NCBI RefSeq assembly: GCF_010729665.1
Contig: NZ_AP022611.1
Location: 1-64,000, forward strand
Direction: 5' to 3'
Length of the DNA: 64,000 bases
Source of the DNA: Mycolicibacterium madagascariense
GTDB taxonomy: Bacteria > Actinomycetota > Actinomycetes > Mycobacteriales > Mycobacteriaceae
Shown here: positions 28,154 to 37,763 of the stretch, piece by piece
Position numbering within the stretch: position 1 is the first letter of the stretch
Layout: each line of letters begins with the position of its first letter
Position numbers and translations under genes: made by a program
Notes under the pieces: model-generated
Databases searched by the model: none
What the model saw: the letters and a program-made list of their open reading frames with translations, nothing else
Told to the model about the DNA's origin: nothing

Positions 28154-29254
28154 ATGAAAGCCGCGGTGATCACGACGGTCGGCGACGCGTTCGCCATTCG
28201 GGACGACCTCGAGTTGGACCGCCCCGGTGCCGACGAGGTGCTGGTCGACGTGAAGGCCAGCGGTTTGTGCCACAGCGACTATTACGTCGCGACCACGGAG
28301 ATCGGACAGTCGTTGCCCGCGGTCCTGGGTCACGAGGTGTCCGGAGTGGTGATCGAGGTGGGTGCCAACGTCGTGGGTTTCGCTGCCGGCGACCACGTCG
28401 TGGCATGCCTCGCCGGGTTTTGCGGGCGGTGTGACCGCTGCCTCAGCGGGAGGTCCAACCTGTGCCGCAATTACCCCGCCGGAACCCAACGCAGCCCCGG
28501 TGACCGTTCGCGCCTGACGTTGGGGGGCGAGGCGATTGCTCAGTTCTCCGAAGTGTCGGGCTTCGCCGAACGCGTGCTGCTGCACCAAAACAACGCCGTA
28601 GTGATTCCCCATGACGTGCCGTTCCCTCAGGCGGCAATTCTGGGGTGCGGCGTGACGACGGGCGCAGGGTCGGCAATCCGGTCGGCCGGCGTGCGCGTGG
28701 GTGAGGACGTCGCCGTCATCGGGTGCGGGGGAGTGGGCCTCAACACCATCCAGGGTGCCGCGCTCGCGGGCGCCCGCAAGGTGATCGCCGTCGACATCCA
28801 GCCGACAAAACTCGAGCTGGCATCGACGAAGTTTGGGGCCACCCACACCGTGAACGCCGCCGACCAGGATGCGGTGGAGGCGGTGCGTGAGCTCACCGCC
28901 GGGGGAGTCGACCATGCCTTCGAAGTGATCGGCGGCATTCCACGGACCTTGGAGCAAGCCGTGGAGATGCTCGCCCCGGGGGGCACGGCGTACATCGTCG
29001 GAGCACAACCGCCCACCTCGGCCTTGGCGATGCCGGCGGCGAACTTCCTCTTCCAGAAGACCGGTCTTCGAGGCGTGTTCATGGGTTCGACGAATTTCAA
29101 GGTCGACATACCGTTGTATGCCGAGTTGTACCTGCAAGGGCGCTTCAACCTCGACGATTTGATCTCACGAACAATTCGGCTCGACGAGATCAACGAGGCC
29201 TACGCCGATCTCGCCGGCGGGAATGTGGCGCGCTCGATGATCACGTCGTTCTAA
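28154..29254 (+). CDS. Zinc-dependent alcohol dehydrogenase (MDR family)
   Basis: 366 residues. Catalytic zinc ligands are visible in SGLCHSDYY and LGHEVSGVV; the structural zinc site is CGRCDRCLSGRSNLC, and the Rossmann motif GCGGVGLN binds NAD(P). The length and SNLCRNYPAGTQ resemble the class III/mycobacterial Zn-ADH group. Probably oxidises a primary or secondary alcohol at the entry of the catabolic pathway. A CAGGGAG site precedes the ATG. The stop overlaps the convergent hydrolase gene by four bases. The exact substrate cannot be read from sequence. Confidence 0.9.
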   Translation: MKAAVITTVGDAFAIRDDLELDRPGADEVLVDVKASGLCHSDYYVATTEIGQSLPAVLGHEVSGVVIEVGANVVGFAAGDHVVACLAGFCGRCDRCLSGRSNLCRNYPAGTQRSPGDRSRLTLGGEAIAQFSEVSGFAERVLLHQNNAVVIPHDVPFPQAAILGCGVTTGAGSAIRSAGVRVGEDVAVIGCGGVGLNTIQGAALAGARKVIAVDIQPTKLELASTKFGATHTVNAADQDAVEAVRELTAGGVDHAFEVIGGIPRTLEQAVEMLAPGGTAYIVGAQPPTSALAMPAANFLFQKTGLRGVFMGSTNFKVDIPLYAELYLQGRFNLDDLISRTIRLDEINEAYADLAGGNVARSMITSF

Positions 29255-30078
29255 TCCCGACGGTCGACCGGGGGATCTGATGTTGAACGCGCATGAGCCG
29301 GCAAAAGCGTGGACAGCAGGGTCTCGATGGCGGCCGCAGTGTTCACCGGGGCGTCGAGCGGTACGTGGTGGAAGGCTCCGTTGACGACGACGTGTGGCAC
29401 CGTGGTGCCCATCAGCGACCCGAGGAATTGCACCGTCCCCGCCGTGGCCAATTCACTCCGAGATCCGTAGATGAATCCCGTCGGGCACGTTATGCGGCGA
29501 ATCGATTCGTAGAGTTCCTCACGTGAGAGGCGTTGCAACGCATTTGGATCGAATTTCCACCGCCAGCCGAACTCGTCGCGCCGTAAGCCGGCACGAGCGA
29601 CGGACGCGAGAAGGGCGGGGTCGGCAGTCGAGGTGCGGGGTCGCAGACGAAAATTTGCCAGCGCCTCGTCCTGGTTGGCGTAGAACTTGACTCCTCGGGT
29701 GCCGGTGCCGAGGGGTCGGTGGGGGATCACCGCGCTGTCGACGGCGACGACGGCGGCGACTTGGTGGCGATGGCGTCCCGCGGTGTGCAGCGCGACCAGG
29801 CCTCCCATGCTGTGGCCGATGAGCACCGCAGGACCGGCGTCGAGGTCGTTGACGACGGCGCTAACGTCGTCGGCCCAGATGTCGGCGTCGTAGCGCCGAC
29901 GATGCCCGCTGTCACCGTGGCCGGAAAGGTCCATCGTGACGACGTCGTGCGTTCCGCGGAGCAAGGGAACCACCGCCGTCCACCACGCGGAATGTCCGCT
30001 CGCACCGTGGATGAGTATGAGAGGAGGTGCGCCGACGACACCGGTCCGTTGGTAGCGGATCTCGCAGTCCTGGACCAC
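29251..30078 (-). CDS. Alpha/beta hydrolase
   Basis: 275 residues. Oxyanion segment LILIHGASGHSAWW, nucleophile elbow IGHSMGGLVALH, and a late His in NGAFHHVPLDAP complete a Ser-Asp-His triad of the alpha/beta-hydrolase fold. Its family hydrolyses esters, lactones or C-C bonds; in a cluster with two Baeyer-Villiger monooxygenases, lactone or ester hydrolysis is a reasonable guess. Convergent with the alcohol dehydrogenase and in the same direction as the small regulator gene upstream. Confidence 0.85.
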   Translation of the reverse strand: MVQDCEIRYQRTGVVGAPPLILIHGASGHSAWWTAVVPLLRGTHDVVTMDLSGHGDSGHRRRYDADIWADDVSAVVNDLDAGPAVLIGHSMGGLVALHTAGRHRHQVAAVVAVDSAVIPHRPLGTGTRGVKFYANQDEALANFRLRPRTSTADPALLASVARAGLRRDEFGWRWKFDPNALQRLSREELYESIRRITCPTGFIYGSRSELATAGTVQFLGSLMGTTVPHVVVNGAFHHVPLDAPVNTAAAIETLLSTLLPAHARSTSDPPVDRRD

Positions 30079-30176
30079 GACGAGGGCGTCGGACCCCTGC
30101 CAGGCGGCCCCGTGGCCGGGACCCTGCCAGGTCGGCTGGGCACCAGGTGAGAGCCGCCGAGGGTGAGCCGCGACGG

Positions 30177-30704
30177 TTATACCTTCGTGCCGGCTTGGGC
30201 TTTTGCCTCTACGTCGTCGAACAGATCGTCGAGAGCTTTGCGCGCGGCGTGAATGCGCACGGCGTAGTCGTCGTCCGCACTGGACGTTGCGTCGACCGGT
30301 GCGAGTGCAGTGCGCTCTGGAGCGGCCGAGGCCACCGCCGTGAGCACCGACCAGACCTCGCGGACGAGCGCCTTGGCAAGACGGTCGTAGTCGATGTCGA
30401 TCTTGCTCGACACGTCGTCAACGGTGTCGGTGGCAGACCCGTCGGGCGGGGACATCACCGGGCGGAAGGCCTGCACGGTGTCGGGTGTGGCGCTGATCTT
30501 GTAGGTCCGCTTTCCGCGGATCTCGCGGGAGATCTCGCCCTCCTGCTCCATTGCCGCGATCAGTTGGATGAAGGCCACCGACGAGCCTCGGTAGTCGATG
30601 CGGTCCTTCAACACGCCCGTGGCGAAGCCGGAGGTGTCCGCGATCGGGCCTGCAGTGGCGAGTAGTTGCCGGACGCGTGCTCTCGCGGTGCGGTCTCGTG
30701 CCAT
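30177..30704 (-). CDS. Small winged-helix protein, candidate regulator of the cluster
   Basis: 175 residues from the ATG preceded by GGAG (30704). Residues 5-70 (ARARVRQLLATAGPIADTSG, then IQLIAAMEQEGEISREIRG and KRTYKI) look like a winged helix with a basic wing. The C-terminal part is helical and acidic and may dimerise. It is divergent from the aldehyde dehydrogenase gene. It is the only small DNA-binding candidate inside 28-64 kb, so it may control the palindromic sites of this region. Not a TetR, GntR or MarR member by eye. Confidence 0.6.
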   Translation of the reverse strand: MARDRTARARVRQLLATAGPIADTSGFATGVLKDRIDYRGSSVAFIQLIAAMEQEGEISREIRGKRTYKISATPDTVQAFRPVMSPPDGSATDTVDDVSSKIDIDYDRLAKALVREVWSVLTAVASAAPERTALAPVDATSSADDDYAVRIHAARKALDDLFDDVEAKAQAGTKV

Positions 30705-30836
30705 CGGTCTCAGCTCCAATGTTGCGATCACCTACGACGGACTCCCCCGGCAGGCACCCGACGCTCCGTTGCACCGGTAACCCACCGAGGACGAGCACGG
30801 CTGAGTCTGTCGACCTAGACGTGCTTGCGAACGAGT

Positions 30837-30912
30837 GTAACACCACTGCGGTGCGCCCTGCTGGACGTCGTTGCGTGCAGTTATCCGTCCCTATGGTGAA
30901 CTACTATCATAG
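30837..30912. promoter_or_regulatory. Divergent promoter region with two candidate operators
   Basis: Between the winged-helix gene and the aldehyde dehydrogenase gene. GTAACAC at 30837-30843 continues as a near copy of the element AACACCATTACGG (11 of 13). A palindrome CTATG-N12-CATAG occupies 30891-30912, about 45 bases before the dehydrogenase start. Confidence 0.5.
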
Positions 30913-30957
30913 AGGCGCCCGCGACGTAGGCGGGCGGATGCAAAGGAGCGCCACTTC

Positions 30958-32373
30958 GTGACACGGGACCTACATCACTGGATCGACGGACGAGCGCGGG
31001 CGAACGGAGCCGCGGCGACGGTGGTGGTGTCGGGTCCGCTGGATCGCCTGCCGGTGGCGACAGTGCCCCTTGGATCGGCCAAGGACGTCGACGACGCGGT
31101 CGCCGCGGCACGTCAGGCCTTCCCGGCGTGGCGCAACCTGGCACCGGTGGAGCGCGGCCGGCTCCTAGCCAAGGTTGCGGCGAGGCTCCGGGAACGCGAG
31201 CGAGATTTCGTCGACGTCGAAGTGTCCGAGACGGGCAAGCTGACCAGCGAGATGGTTAGCGGTTTGCATGTCTCTGCCGACTACTTCGAGTTCTACGCCG
31301 GCGTGGTCCGCGCCCTCTTTGGCGAGACCATCAATCTCGGCGCGGGCGACCACGCATTCACCAGTCGCGAACCCTTTGGCGTGGTGGGAATGATCACGCC
31401 ATGGAACGGGCCGCTGACGCAGGCGTCGCGGGGGGTCTCGGCCGCGTTGGCGGCGGGGAACACCGTAGTGCTCAAGCCCTCGGAGTTCACTTCCAGCACG
31501 TCGGTCATGCTCGCCGAATTGGCTAGCGACGTCGGTCTGCCGCCAGGCGTCCTCAACGTGGTGCTCGGAACGGGCACCGAGGTGGGCTCGTCGATCTGTG
31601 CACATCCGGATGTGCGCTTGTTGGCGTTCACCGGGTCGGTTGGCGTCGGCAAGATGGTAGCCCGGGCTGCCGCGGACCGTTTGGTGCCAGCGATCCTCGA
31701 ACTTGGCGGCAAGTCCGCGAACATCGTGTTCGACGACGCCGACCTGGAGCGGGCAACGCAGAGTGCTCTGACAATCTGCGTAGGAGCCGGCCAGCAGTGT
31801 TCGGCGTTGAGCCGACTACTGTTGCAGGACACCATTTACGAGGATTTCCTGGCACGGGTGGGCGCTGCGATGACGTCGCGCGTTCCCGGGCCAACGCTGG
31901 CGCCGATGACCACCGAAGCGCAATACGACAAGGTGGTCGAGTACTTCGAGGTGGCGCGGGCCGAGGGTGCGCGGCTCGTCACGGGCGGACGCGCGGTGAC
32001 CGGGGAACTGGCGCGCGGACGCTATGTCGAGGCCACCGTGTACGCCGACGTCACCCCCGACATGCGGCTGTTTCGCGAAGAAGTGTTCGGTCCGGTACTC
32101 GCGGCGACCCCTTTCACCACTGAGGACGAGGCAATTGCGTTGGCCAACGACTCGGAGTTCGGCCTCGCGGCCAGTGTGTGGACCACGGATTCGGCGCGGG
32201 GTTTGCGCGTCGCATCATCGCTGGAGTCCGGACAGGTCATGATCAACGGAGGCCGTTCCGGAATCGAGACGCCCTTCGGGGGATACAAGGCCAGCGGAAT
32301 CGGCCGGGAGAAGGGCTTTGAATCTCTGAAGCACTACACACAGGTGAAGACGACGATCGTCTCGACGCGCTGA
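30958..32373 (+). CDS. Aldehyde dehydrogenase
   Basis: 471 residues from a GTG with an AAAGGAGCG site. Catalytic Glu248 is in AILELGGKSANIVF and catalytic Cys281 in VGAGQQCSALSR. The NAD-binding segments MITPWNGPL, VLKPSEFTS and FTGSVGVGK are all present. Non-acylating ALDH superfamily, oxidising an aldehyde to the acid with NAD(P). Probably works after the nearby alcohol dehydrogenase, feeding acids to the CoA transferases. Single gene with its own palindrome-bearing promoter. Confidence 0.93.
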   Translation: MTRDLHHWIDGRARANGAAATVVVSGPLDRLPVATVPLGSAKDVDDAVAAARQAFPAWRNLAPVERGRLLAKVAARLRERERDFVDVEVSETGKLTSEMVSGLHVSADYFEFYAGVVRALFGETINLGAGDHAFTSREPFGVVGMITPWNGPLTQASRGVSAALAAGNTVVLKPSEFTSSTSVMLAELASDVGLPPGVLNVVLGTGTEVGSSICAHPDVRLLAFTGSVGVGKMVARAAADRLVPAILELGGKSANIVFDDADLERATQSALTICVGAGQQCSALSRLLLQDTIYEDFLARVGAAMTSRVPGPTLAPMTTEAQYDKVVEYFEVARAEGARLVTGGRAVTGELARGRYVEATVYADVTPDMRLFREEVFGPVLAATPFTTEDEAIALANDSEFGLAASVWTTDSARGLRVASSLESGQVMINGGRSGIETPFGGYKASGIGREKGFESLKHYTQVKTTIVSTR

Positions 32374-32539
32374 CCGCCCCAGGCAAACGCCAAGCTCTCG
32401 GCGGCGACCGCGAAGCGAGGCAATTCTCCGGGCGCCAAGTCGACGCTCAGACTCACGGTGAGGCTTGCGATGGCGGGTCGGTCAGTGACCCAATAGCCTG
32501 TCCGAGAAGGTCATCGCAAGGGCACCCCTCTCATCGCTC

Positions 32540-32872
32540 CTAGCCGCGCGGAGGCGCCGACGACGCGTCGGCGTGGTCCAGCGAGTCCCGGTGCAGCATC
32601 ATGCCCATTGCCACGAGTTGGTCGGCGGAGACCGACGCGGCACTCGAGTCGACCCCGTCGTCGACGCCGAGCATGCGGAGGTCGACTCCCAGGTGTTGCC
32701 CGAGTGCTCCGAGTCGTCGGGCGGTCTCCCACACCAGCTCCCGCCAGCTCATCCATCCCAGGGTGTCGTCGGTGTCGGGCGCGTCGGGCAACAGGTCTGC
32801 CGCACAGTTTGCCAGATCCCAGAAGGATTCGATGTCCACGACAGGCTCCTTCGACTTTGTAGTGCGCGTCAC
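32540..32872 (-). CDS. Small hypothetical protein
   Basis: 110 residues from a GTG (TRTTKSKEPVVDIESFWDLAN). A helical core WMSWRELVWETARRLGALGQ is followed by an acidic region and ends in a Pro-rich tail. No family recognised. It diverges from the first tandem CoA transferase across a 190-base region with regulatory palindromes, so it may be co-regulated. Confidence 0.5.
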   Translation of the reverse strand: MTRTTKSKEPVVDIESFWDLANCAADLLPDAPDTDDTLGWMSWRELVWETARRLGALGQHLGVDLRMLGVDDGVDSSAASVSADQLVAMGMMLHRDSLDHADASSAPPRG

Positions 32873-32988
32873 AACGACTGTAGAGATGTGTCCTACTCAC
32901 GTCAAGCGACGCCATTGACACAAGCACTCTGCGATGCGCCCGCACCCGCGGACCGGGGAGCTACGTGCGGCGGACGACGGATTTCCGA

Positions 32989-33022
32989 GTGTTGCTATAA
33001 ATAGGATCGAACACCATTACGG
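32989..33022 (+). promoter_or_regulatory. Candidate operator upstream of the first tandem CoA transferase
   Basis: GTGTT (32989-32993) and AACAC (33010-33014) are inverted around an AT-rich core CTATAAATAGG, a plausible -10 region. AACACCATTACGG (33010-33022) is repeated exactly at 57061-57073, in front of the second Baeyer-Villiger monooxygenase. Confidence 0.5.
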
Positions 33023-33061
33023 TGGTTGCGGCTGCGGCCACCAGCACACGACGGGAGCCAG

Positions 33062-35350
33062 ATGTCTTCGAAGAGTGGGCCACTGGAGGGCGTGCGGGTC
33101 GTCGACGCCACCACGGGCATCGCGGGCCCGTTGGCAACGATGATCCTCGCGGACTTCGGTGCCGACGTGCTGCGCGTCGAGGTCGGTGTGGGCGGGGAGG
33201 TCGCGTCGCCGCTGCCAGGGGAAGTCATGTGGCACCGCAACAAGACCGTGGTCGTCGTCGGAGACGACCCGGCAGGGCTGCTCGACGACGTGGATCTGGT
33301 CGTCACCAGCGACGACGCCGAGGCGCGACGCTTGGGCGTCGCGGTGGACGGCCCTCAGCCCGGCGCCCTGGTTCACTTGCATCTGCCAGCGTGGCGCCCC
33401 CCCGCGGGCGAAGTGGTGGACCCGATGCTCGCCGACCGGATGGTGCAGGCCCGGTACGGGGTCGCTCGTCGTCAGACGTCGTTCGGTGGCGGCCCGGTCG
33501 AATGCGTCTACCCGTTCGTGAGCTACCTCCAGGGAGCTTGGGGTGCAACGGTTTCCATTGCGGCACTAGTCGAACGAGTTCAACGCGGCATCGGGCAGCG
33601 GGTGGTGGTCGACGCGTTGCACGGGGCGATCGTCGCCGCGACCACCACGATGTTCGCCGACCCGAAGACTCCCCTACCCAACACGGCCGTGGGCCCGGGC
33701 GGTCCAAATCCGGCATTCGGTACCTACGAATGCGCAGACGGCGAGTGGATCTTCCTCGGCGCCCTCGGGGTGAAGTTTCAGGACATCGCCTTCGAGGTTC
33801 TCGGCACCACCGATGTGACGGCTCATCCACGGATTGCCGCCAATCGGGAAGAGATCTATGCAGTCGACCTTCGCAACCAGGTACGGGCTCGCATCGCGGA
33901 AGGTTTCCGTGCCCAGTCACGAGCGCACTGGCTGGACGGGCTCGGACGGGCCGGGTGCCCGGTGAGCCCGGTAGGACGTCGCGACGAGTGGCTCGACCAT
34001 CCCCAGGTCGTCGCCATGGGACAACGCGTGACCATCGACGACCCGCAGGTTGGCCGCGTGGTCATGGGGGGCATTCCCGTGGATTTCTCCGAGAGTCCCT
34101 GCCCGGACGTCCTGGCGCGCCGATACGCCGATCACGTCACGTGGCCAGACCGTCCGCGACCCGTGGTGTCGGCGAGCGGCGACGTGGGCGAGGCGCTACC
34201 TGGGCGCGGCCCGCTGGACGGTGTCCGAGTCCTCGACCTGGGAACTGTGCTCGCCGGTCCCTACGCCGGTCAGCTCCTGGCATCATTAGGAGCCGACGTG
34301 ATCAAGGTGGAGACCACCAAGGGAGACGAGTTTCGCACCCGCGGTCACATGGTCAACCGGGGGCAGAGAAGCGTCTCCGTCGACTTGCGCGATGAGCGCG
34401 GTCACGACGCGTTCATGTGGCTGGCCGCGTCCAGTCACGTTGTCTTGGACAACTTCCGGCCGGGTGTCTCCACTCGCTTGAAGGTCGACCTGGACTCCCT
34501 GCGTACGGTGAACCCAGGGGTGATCGCAACGTCGATCACCGGGTTCGGCGGTATCGGGCCCATGGGCGACCATCCCGGATATGACCCGGTCGTCCAAGCC
34601 CTGTCGGGGATCATGCAGGCCCAGGGCGGCGACGCCGAACCGGTGTTCTGCACGGTGTCGGTCAACGACGTCACGAGCGCCTGCCTGGCCGCGCTGGGCA
34701 CGTGCGCTGCTTTGTATCACCATGCGGTCGGTCGGGGTGGCCAAGCCGTGGGGACCTCGCTGGCGGCGGCGGCAGTGTTCATGCAAGGCAACGAGTTGGT
34801 CCGTTACGACGGACGACGGCCGGCGGAAACCGGTGGTCGTGACTATCCGGGGCCGCAACCGACGTCGCGGTATTACCGCTGTGCCGACGGATGGGCACGT
34901 TTGCATCTTCCCTCGGCCGACGCGGCCGCACGGGCCGGACTCGTGGCGCATCCGGGCCTGGACACCCGCGCCTTGGCCTACGCGATCGCCTTCTCCGTGG
35001 CCGGGATGTCGGTGGCTGAGCTCGCGGACGCGGTAACGCCCTACGGCGGCGTGGTGGAAAGGGCTCGCGACAACAAGGAAGTTCTCGTCGACCCCAACGG
35101 TGTCGAGGACGGTCACCTGGGGGTCGTGAGATGGCCCGACGGCAACCAGACCCACCTACCGCGTGCCTACGCCACGTTCGGTCGCCGTGGTGTGCCACCG
35201 ATGATGACCACTCCGGGAATGGGCGAGCACACCCGGGAGGTACTCCTCGAGGCGGGGCTCGACGAGGCTGCGGTCGAGGAGTTGGCGCGCCGCGGGATCG
35301 TCACCCAGGGCGAGCCCATGCATACCGTGGCGGGCACGGGCTATCGGTGA
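33062..35350 (+). CDS. Tandem-fused family III (CaiB-type) CoA transferase, N-domain degenerate
   Basis: 762 residues with two CaiB/BaiF domains. The N-domain (about 1-375) begins LEGVRVVDATTGIAGP; the C-domain (about 385-762) begins LDGVRVLDLGTVLAGPYAGQ. In this family an Asp in the x-x-D-x-x-[AS]-G segment carries the acyl anhydride. The C-domain keeps it (VSVNDVTSAC), but the N-domain has Ser at the aligned place (YPFVSYLQGA). Family III enzymes move CoA from an acyl-CoA donor to an acid. Normal family members are about 400 residues and form interlocked homodimers, so this looks like a pseudo-homodimer. ATG at 33062 with a GGGAG site. Acceptor acid unknown. Confidence 0.88.
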   Translation: MSSKSGPLEGVRVVDATTGIAGPLATMILADFGADVLRVEVGVGGEVASPLPGEVMWHRNKTVVVVGDDPAGLLDDVDLVVTSDDAEARRLGVAVDGPQPGALVHLHLPAWRPPAGEVVDPMLADRMVQARYGVARRQTSFGGGPVECVYPFVSYLQGAWGATVSIAALVERVQRGIGQRVVVDALHGAIVAATTTMFADPKTPLPNTAVGPGGPNPAFGTYECADGEWIFLGALGVKFQDIAFEVLGTTDVTAHPRIAANREEIYAVDLRNQVRARIAEGFRAQSRAHWLDGLGRAGCPVSPVGRRDEWLDHPQVVAMGQRVTIDDPQVGRVVMGGIPVDFSESPCPDVLARRYADHVTWPDRPRPVVSASGDVGEALPGRGPLDGVRVLDLGTVLAGPYAGQLLASLGADVIKVETTKGDEFRTRGHMVNRGQRSVSVDLRDERGHDAFMWLAASSHVVLDNFRPGVSTRLKVDLDSLRTVNPGVIATSITGFGGIGPMGDHPGYDPVVQALSGIMQAQGGDAEPVFCTVSVNDVTSACLAALGTCAALYHHAVGRGGQAVGTSLAAAAVFMQGNELVRYDGRRPAETGGRDYPGPQPTSRYYRCADGWARLHLPSADAAARAGLVAHPGLDTRALAYAIAFSVAGMSVAELADAVTPYGGVVERARDNKEVLVDPNGVEDGHLGVVRWPDGNQTHLPRAYATFGRRGVPPMMTTPGMGEHTREVLLEAGLDEAAVEELARRGIVTQGEPMHTVAGTGYR

Positions 35351-35365
35351 GCCGGCGCCCCTCGG

Positions 35366-35386
35366 GGCTCGCCGACGCGGCGAGCC
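35366..35386 (+). terminator. GC-rich hairpin after the first tandem CoA transferase
   Basis: GGCTCGCC-GACGC-GGCGAGCC is a perfect 8-bp stem with a 5-base loop, 16 bases past the stop. There is no T-run, so it is at best a partial terminator of the actinobacterial type. Confidence 0.45.
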
Positions 35387-35421
35387 GGGCAAGGTCATGG
35401 CGGTCAAAGTCCGGCCAAATC

Positions 35422-35444
35422 GTGTTTATACTCAATGCGAACAC
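35422..35444 (+). promoter_or_regulatory. GTGTT-N13-AACAC palindrome
   Basis: Inverted repeat within an AT-rich patch about 145 bases upstream of the next CoA transferase start. TTTATACT inside it could be a -10. Same half-site as at 32989-33014. Confidence 0.45.
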
Positions 35445-35588
35445 AATAAGACCAGAGAGCAGCACGGCGAATCGGGGACGAGTGACGACGATTCGAGATG
35501 ACGTCGCCGAAGGCACGCACCATGGCCCACGGCGCGGCCGACGACCCGGCCGCCCCACACGGTCGGTGACCGCCGCCGCGGATCGGAA

Positions 35589-36890
35589 GTGTTGAACGAC
35601 GTGTCGGACCCGGCACACGGCAACGGGGGAGCGCTCGCCGGCCTGCGAGTGGTCGACCTCTCCCGCGTGCTGGCTGGCCCCTATGCCGCGCAAATGCTCG
35701 GAGACCACGGTGCCCACGTCATCAAGGTCGAACCGCCGGCAGGGGATGCCACGCGCCAGTGGGGTGAGGCCTCGCAGGACGGTGTCACCCCGTACTACGC
35801 CGGCCTGAACCGCAACAAGCAACACGTCAGTGTGGATCTGTCGACCGCGGCGGGACGGGCCGTGGTCCTGACCCTTCTCGACGGCGCCGACGTGCTGATC
35901 GAGAACTTCTTGGCGGGAACGATGGAGCGGTGGGATCTCGCGCCGGAGTGGTTGCTGGAGCAGTTTCCGCGGCTGGTGTACTGCCGCATATCGGCGTTCG
36001 GGGTCACCGGGCCCATGGCGGGGCTCCCTGGGTATGACGCGGTACTGCAAGCGTATTCGGGTCTGATGCATCTGAATGGGGAACCCGGAGGACCGCCGGT
36101 GCGCATCCCGATGCCCGTGGTCGACCTCACGACCGCGATGCTCGCCTTCTCGGGAGTCTTGTTGGCCCTGAACGAACGCCACGTCTCCGGATGCGGCCAA
36201 CTCGTCGACGTCAGCTTGCTCGACGCTGCGCTGAGCCTGCAGCACCCCGCTGCTGCGAACTACTTCGCCACGGGCGTTCCGCCGAAACGCTTGGGCAGCG
36301 GCCATCCGAACATCTCACCGTGCACCGTGCTCGACGGCGGCGGGGACTACCTCTACGTATCGGCCGGTACCGACAGGCAATTCGCGCAGTTGTGCAGTTA
36401 TCTCGGGATTGCCAACCTGACTCAGGACACGCGATTTGCCACCAATCAGGCACGTCTGGTCAACGATGCGGAACTTCGTGCTCTCCTCAGCGCTCGACTC
36501 GAGGCCCTCACCATCACCGCCGATACGGCCCGAGAGATGATTTCGCTGGGCATTCCGGCGAGTCTGGTTCGGCCCCTGGAGAACGTGTTGACCGACCCGC
36601 AAGTGGCCGAACGTGACATGGCGCCGACGGTGGGTGACGTCACCGTCCTGGGCATCCCGGTACGGCTGAGCCGGACGCCAGGCAGCGTGCGAACACCGCC
36701 GCGCTCGCAGGGGGCGGACAACGGTGCGATTCTGCGCGACCTCGGACTCAGCGACGACGTGATCACTTCGCTGGAGCACTCGGGGACCGTGCGTGCCCCC
36801 GTGGGTCGAGGCTCCACAACTGCACCGTCGGACTCGACGGACTGTCACCTTCCCGGCGAGGCGCATGCCCTCCCGCAGAAGCACCATTAG
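35589..36890 (+). CDS. Family III (CaiB-type) CoA transferase
   Basis: 433 residues, single domain. It begins LAGLRVVDLSRVLAGPYAAQ, and HVIKVEPPAGDATRQWG is the CoA-binding N-terminal fold. The catalytic Asp is in IPMPVVDLTTAM. RNKQHVSVDL and DVLIENFLAGTMERW are family-typical. Transfers CoA to an acid intermediate of the pathway. The start is ambiguous: GTG 35589, TTG 35592 and GTG 35601 are all in frame with weak ribosome-binding sites. First gene of a plus-strand operon continuing with a crotonase and a VOC protein. Confidence 0.92.
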   Translation: MLNDVSDPAHGNGGALAGLRVVDLSRVLAGPYAAQMLGDHGAHVIKVEPPAGDATRQWGEASQDGVTPYYAGLNRNKQHVSVDLSTAAGRAVVLTLLDGADVLIENFLAGTMERWDLAPEWLLEQFPRLVYCRISAFGVTGPMAGLPGYDAVLQAYSGLMHLNGEPGGPPVRIPMPVVDLTTAMLAFSGVLLALNERHVSGCGQLVDVSLLDAALSLQHPAAANYFATGVPPKRLGSGHPNISPCTVLDGGGDYLYVSAGTDRQFAQLCSYLGIANLTQDTRFATNQARLVNDAELRALLSARLEALTITADTAREMISLGIPASLVRPLENVLTDPQVAERDMAPTVGDVTVLGIPVRLSRTPGSVRTPPRSQGADNGAILRDLGLSDDVITSLEHSGTVRAPVGRGSTTAPSDSTDCHLPGEAHALPQKHH

Positions 36891-36905
36891 AGAGGAACAC
36901 CCGCA

Positions 36906-37763
36906 ATGAGCTACGAAAACATCTTGTACGGCGTGACGGACAAGATTGCGACGATCACGCTGAACCGTCCGGAGAAACGCAACGCCTTGAGCCCGGCGTT
37001 GCGTCGCGAACTCGTCGACGCCCTTCGAACCGCGGAGCACGACGACGAGGTCACCGTCATCCTGATCCAGGGGGCCGGCGACGCGTTCTGCGCCGGCTAC
37101 GACATGAACAGCTACGCCGGCGGCGACGCCAATCCCGAGCGTCCCGCGGGGTGGAATCACAGCGAACTGTTCGAATCCTGGACCGGCCAATTCCCCCGCA
37201 GCGCACTGCGCGACTGGTTCACCATTTGGGACTTGATGAAGCCGGTCGTGGCCAAGATCCATGGCTACTGCCTAGCTGGCGGGTCGGAGCTGATGTCGAT
37301 GTGCGACATCGTGTTCGCCGCCGACGACACCATCATCGGATATCCGCCGACGCGTGCGCAGTCCACACCCGACATCGACTACTTCCCGTGGAAGATGTCC
37401 ATGGCCCAGGCCAAATATCTTCAGTTGACCGGCAATTCGGTTACGGGTGCGCGCGCCGAGCAGATCGGCTGGATCGCCAAGAGCTTCCCCGCCGCCGAAC
37501 TCGACGACCAGGTGATGCGGGAGCTCAGACCCATGACGAAACTGCACCCGGCGATGCTGGCGGCCAACAAATTCACGCTCAACCAAAGCTACGAGACGAT
37601 GGGTATGCGCGCCGCCATGCAGGCATGCGTGCCCTGGTACGTGATCGCCCGGAGCTTCCGACCGGGAGGCGGCGAGTTCCAGCGGTTGGCGGCCGACGAG
37701 GGCCTCAAGGCCGCGCTCGCGTGGCGTGACGGCGCCTTCAAGGCCGAGGGCTTTCCGCTGTGA
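36906..37763 (+). CDS. Enoyl-CoA hydratase/isomerase (crotonase) family protein
   Basis: 285 residues with AGAGGAAC before the ATG. Signature ITLNRPEKRNALSPAL; the oxyanion segment is DAFCAGYDMNSY and the second is CLAGGSELMSMCD. The first catalytic Glu (GGSEL) is present, while the second usual Glu position reads GYPPTR, so the chemistry may be isomerase- or hydrolase-like rather than classic hydration. It shares a four-base GTGA overlap with the following VOC gene and belongs to the CoA transferase operon. Confidence 0.9.
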   Translation: MSYENILYGVTDKIATITLNRPEKRNALSPALRRELVDALRTAEHDDEVTVILIQGAGDAFCAGYDMNSYAGGDANPERPAGWNHSELFESWTGQFPRSALRDWFTIWDLMKPVVAKIHGYCLAGGSELMSMCDIVFAADDTIIGYPPTRAQSTPDIDYFPWKMSMAQAKYLQLTGNSVTGARAEQIGWIAKSFPAAELDDQVMRELRPMTKLHPAMLAANKFTLNQSYETMGMRAAMQACVPWYVIARSFRPGGGEFQRLAADEGLKAALAWRDGAFKAEGFPL

